From Kribbella caucasensis (GTDB lineage Bacteria; Actinomycetota; Actinomycetes; Propionibacteriales; Kribbellaceae): a stretch of 64,000 bases of DNA. The notes beneath the pieces were generated by a model. The model did not search any database. It saw only the letters and a program-made list of their open reading frames with translations, and was not told the DNA's origin. The translations under genes were made by a program, and so were the position numbers. This document shows, piece by piece, positions 61,460 through 64,000 of this stretch (its first letter is position 1; the number at the start of each line of letters is the position of its first letter). Where the stretch lies: NCBI RefSeq assembly GCF_004361855.1, contig NZ_SNWQ01000020.1, forward strand, positions 1 to 64,000, given 5' to 3'.

Positions 61460-62227
61460 TCAGTAAATCGAGTAGCCGCCGTCGATGAGGAGGACGGAGC
61501 CGGTCATGAAGGCGGACGCGGGGCTGGCCAGGTAGACGACCGAGGGGGCGATCTCCTCAGGGGTGGCGTAGCGCTGGAGTGGGGCGTCGAGGATCCAGTT
61601 CTGCCGGAACTCGGGCTGGTCGACCGGTGCCATGTCGGTCTTCACATAGCCTGGTGCGATGGCGTTGACGCGGATGTTGTGCGGCGCCCATTCGGCGGCG
61701 AGGCTGCGGGTCAGGTGGTGGACGGCCGCCTTCGACGCGTTGTAGGACGCTTGCCACTGGGGACGGTTCACGATCTGCGCGGACATGCTGCCGACGTTCA
61801 CGATCACCCCGCCGCCCGCGTCGATCATGGTGCGGGCGACCGCCGTACTGGTGTTCCACAGGGCGGTGAGGTTGAGGTCGATGACCTGCTGCCATTCCTC
61901 GTCCGGTACTTCCAGGGCGGGTCGGTGGATCGCGATCCCGGCGTTGTTGACCAGGATGTCGATCCCGCCGAGCTCGGCCGTCACGTCGGCGACGAGCGCG
62001 GTGACCTCGGCCCGTTGGGTGATGTCGGCCGGTACGGCGAATCCGCGCCGGCCGCGAGCCTCGATCTCGCTCACCACCTCGTCGTTGCGGGCGGAGTCGC
62101 GGGCCGCGATCGCGACGTCGGCACCGGCTTCGGCCAGGGCGAGCGCGAAGGCCCGGCCGAGGCCGCGGTTGCCGCCGGTGACGAGGGCCCGGCGATCCTT
62201 CAGCCCGAAAGTGTCCAGGACGCTCAT
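61460..62227 (-). CDS. Short-chain dehydrogenase, 2-deoxy-D-gluconate/KduD-like
   Basis: The 255-residue SDR has T-G-G-N-R-G-L-G for cofactor, N-N-A-G, catalytic Ser in N-V-G-S-M-S, Y-N-A-S-K and the closing L-I-D-G-G-Y. The Q-x-x-Y-N-A-S-K-A-A-V-H-H-L pattern resembles gluconate 5-dehydrogenase/KduD-like sugar-acid dehydrogenases. GGGAG precedes the ATG. The substrate is an inference from memory of family patterns. Confidence 0.85.
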   Translation of the reverse strand: MSVLDTFGLKDRRALVTGGNRGLGRAFALALAEAGADVAIAARDSARNDEVVSEIEARGRRGFAVPADITQRAEVTALVADVTAELGGIDILVNNAGIAIHRPALEVPDEEWQQVIDLNLTALWNTSTAVARTMIDAGGGVIVNVGSMSAQIVNRPQWQASYNASKAAVHHLTRSLAAEWAPHNIRVNAIAPGYVKTDMAPVDQPEFRQNWILDAPLQRYATPEEIAPSVVYLASPASAFMTGSVLLIDGGYSIY

Positions 62228-62398
62228 CCAGCGGTCTCCCTTGCGCTCGAATCTGGTTACACAACGTATGTAAGTTGGCCGGGAATGGCGAGGGCGATGT
62301 CAAGAGCGGCGAAGCAGTAGGCCGGGGCGGTCGCAGGGCATAGCATCATCCGGCGGCACCGCCCAGGTCAGCTGACCGAGGACAAGAGGGACGAATAC

Positions 62399-63715
62399 AT
62401 GGCCGACGACACCACCCCGGAGACCACGCCCACTCCGGAGCGGTCGCCTGCACCAGAGCCGGGATACTTCCTGCCGGGCGGGGCTGGTGAGTCCGCTGTC
62501 GAGACCGGTACGGCGAGCCCGCGTGCGGTACCCCGTCAATCGCTGGGCCTGGGGAAGGCACATCCGGTACGCCCCCCGGTGGATCCGTCGTTGCGCAAGG
62601 CAAAGCCCCTGCCCAGCGACCCTGGCCAGACCGGATTCGGCGCACCTCCACCGGCGCCGCTGTCCGACGCCCCGGCCACCCCGCTGACCGGGACCAAGCA
62701 GCCCGGCGGGCCGCGGCCCGTCGGCGGCTGGCACTCGACGTCGACGCGGAAGCCGCCGCAGTTCTCGACCGAGCCGCCTCAGCTGAAACCGCCCGCCCGG
62801 TACTCCAAGCCGTTCATCGCCGGCTTCTCGGCCCTGATGCTGGTCCTGCTCGGCGGCGGCGTGTTCGCGGGCTCCAAGCTGATCGACTCCTACGACGACA
62901 CGGTCGAGAACCCGTTGGCCCGTCCGTCGGTGAAGCAGACCGAGGACCCGCTGCCCGCCCCGCCCCAGCCGACGGTCACCGTGACCGTCCAGCCGGTGCC
63001 GGACGCGGTGCGGGTCAAGCAGAACAAGCTGTACGCCGTCGGCAAGGTGCCGTCGGTGAAATGCACCGAGCCGAAGATCAAGCCGTCGACGGAGGCGGCC
63101 CTGCTGAAGTACTACCAGACCCTGCTGCCGTGCCTGAACAAGGCGTGGGCGCCCCTGGTCCGCAAGGCGGGGTACCCGTTCCGTGCGCCGAAGCTGGTGA
63201 TCTACCGGTCGAGCCAGCGGTCCGCGTGCACCGGTGAGGCCGACCTGGCGTTCTACTGCGGCGACGACGAGACGATCACCATTCGATCGTCGGTCGACCT
63301 GAAGAACTACCGGATCGACAAGGAGGCGGCCCGGGTCAGGATGATGGACACGCTGGCGCACGAGTACGCGCATCACGTGCAGCTGCTGACCAACATCCTG
63401 ATCTCGGCGAACTCACGGGAGGGCTGGGCGAAGACCGAGGCGGCGAAGCTGGAGGAGCGCCGGCGGGTCGAACTGCAGGCCAGCTGCCTGGGCGCGGCCT
63501 TCCTCGGCGCGAACCGGACCACGCTCGGGCTGACCGGCCGCAAGCACGACATCTGGGAGTTCCAGGCCAAGCACAGCGGTGACGAGTACAACCCGAAGAA
63601 GAAGCGCGACCACGGCTCCCGCAAGAACATGTGGGCGTGGGTCGGCCCTGCCTTCACCACCACCAATCCCGCGTCCTGCAACACCTTCACCGCCCCGGCG
63701 GCCCGAGTCAGCTGA
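62399..63715 (+). CDS. Membrane-anchored neutral zinc metallopeptidase
   Basis: The 438-residue protein has a Pro/Thr-rich cytoplasmic N-terminus (about 1-135), one membrane helix (about 140-160), a Pro/Val linker and an outer peptidase domain with H-E-Y-A-H-H at about 321-326 and the third ligand in R-R-V-E-L-Q-A-S-C-L-G, as in the putative neutral zinc metallopeptidase family (YpfJ-like). All zinc ligands are present. The role is unknown; peptidoglycan-associated or secreted-protein processing is possible. Confidence 0.87.
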   Translation: MADDTTPETTPTPERSPAPEPGYFLPGGAGESAVETGTASPRAVPRQSLGLGKAHPVRPPVDPSLRKAKPLPSDPGQTGFGAPPPAPLSDAPATPLTGTKQPGGPRPVGGWHSTSTRKPPQFSTEPPQLKPPARYSKPFIAGFSALMLVLLGGGVFAGSKLIDSYDDTVENPLARPSVKQTEDPLPAPPQPTVTVTVQPVPDAVRVKQNKLYAVGKVPSVKCTEPKIKPSTEAALLKYYQTLLPCLNKAWAPLVRKAGYPFRAPKLVIYRSSQRSACTGEADLAFYCGDDETITIRSSVDLKNYRIDKEAARVRMMDTLAHEYAHHVQLLTNILISANSREGWAKTEAAKLEERRRVELQASCLGAAFLGANRTTLGLTGRKHDIWEFQAKHSGDEYNPKKKRDHGSRKNMWAWVGPAFTTTNPASCNTFTAPAARVS

Positions 63716-63738
63716 CCGCCGGTACGCCGTACCGCGGG

Positions 63739-64000
63739 TCAGCTGAGCTTGAGTTTGAAGCCCTCGTGGCTGTTCTCGAAGCCCAGCCGGTCGTAGAAGC
63801 GGTGGGCGTCGGTGCGGGACTTGTCGCTGGTGAGCTGGACGAGGGCGCAGCCCCGGTTGCGCGACTCCTCGATCGCCCACTCCATCAGCGTGCTGCCCAG
63901 GCCGATACCGCGGGCCGACGCGGCGACCCGGACCGCCTCGACCAGGCCGCGTGACGAACCACGCCGGGACAGCCCCGGGATAATCGTCAACTGCAGCGTG
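63739..64000 (-). CDS. GNAT-family acetyltransferase, C-terminal part (cut by window edge)
   Basis: The frame is open to the right edge and shows the acetyl-CoA site R-G-I-G-L-G-S-T-L-M (R/Q-x-x-G-x-G/A), then A-L-V-Q-L-T-S and A-H-R-F-Y-D-R-L-G-F, the standard GNAT end. The 5' part lies outside the window. Converges with the metallopeptidase gene, 23 bases away. Confidence 0.88.
   Translation of the reverse strand, partial: TLQLTIIPGLSRRGSSRGLVEAVRVAASARGIGLGSTLMEWAIEESRNRGCALVQLTSDKSRTDAHRFYDRLGFENSHEGFKLKLS

Noticed and set aside
1..64000. CRISPR arrays and rRNA genes
   Set aside because: No regularly spaced repeats and no rRNA sequence were seen. The only tandem repeats are in-frame coding repeats at 47262-47358 and 50639-50674.

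Overview
The window is a 64 kb piece of a high-G+C actinobacterial chromosome. GTG starts, four-base GTGA/ATGA overlaps, several ECF sigma factors, a 13E12/DUF222-HNH protein, a DUF5753 regulator and twin-arginine and lipoprotein signals all point there. The gene repertoire fits a Kribbella-like member of the Propionibacteriales, but this is a judgement from inspection, not a database result.

Left part (about 1-26277): a genomic island ending at a tRNA-Thr(UGU) gene on the minus strand. A tyrosine integrase with an XRE helix-turn-helix inserted in its catalytic domain lies beside the tRNA 3' end. The island carries several probable anti-phage or anti-plasmid modules: (i) a 617-aa protein resembling the C-terminal part of large defence helicases; (ii) an Mrr-type restriction endonuclease with a coiled-coil N-terminus; (iii) a MerR-like regulator and an orphan Phd antitoxin; (iv) a four-gene divergent Wadjet/MksBEFG-like SMC operon with three consecutive GTGA overlaps, followed by a DUF5753 regulator that lacks its HTH; (v) an AT-richer block with a 1109-aa protein (phosphoribosyltransferase-like N-terminus, palm/class III nucleotide-cyclase-like C-terminus) divergent from a small membrane protein of the Pycsar effector (PycTM/DUF5706) type, followed convergently by a stand-alone purN. 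Module (v) is the most interesting candidate for an undescribed system. The island's right side is decayed: a frameshifted exonuclease-BRCT gene, a frameshifted IS1182-type transposase, and fragments of a dTMP kinase and a second exonuclease.

Right part (about 26354-64000): ordinary chromosome. It holds two MFS transporters (one frameshifted), a large patatin-like phospholipase with membrane helices, an EamA exporter divergent from a LysR regulator, and a stress/envelope cluster (sigma factor with SnoaL domain, haloalkane-dehalogenase-like hydrolase, COG4315 lipoprotein, ArsR with SRPBCC proteins, TlpA-CcdA, DUF3179). Next come a Crp/Fnr regulator, a fused nucleotidyltransferase/CDP-alcohol phosphotransferase with an epimerase, a 13E12 protein, a TetR-controlled pair, a sigma/anti-sigma/lipoprotein locus, a LuxR regulator, a cupin-DUF1304 pair, a SigE-type sigma factor, a TrmH-type methyltransferase coupled to a tiny Cys/His-rich protein, a class A beta-lactamase, a sortase, methyltransferases, an SDR enzyme, a zinc metallopeptidase and the 3' end of a GNAT gene cut by the window edge.
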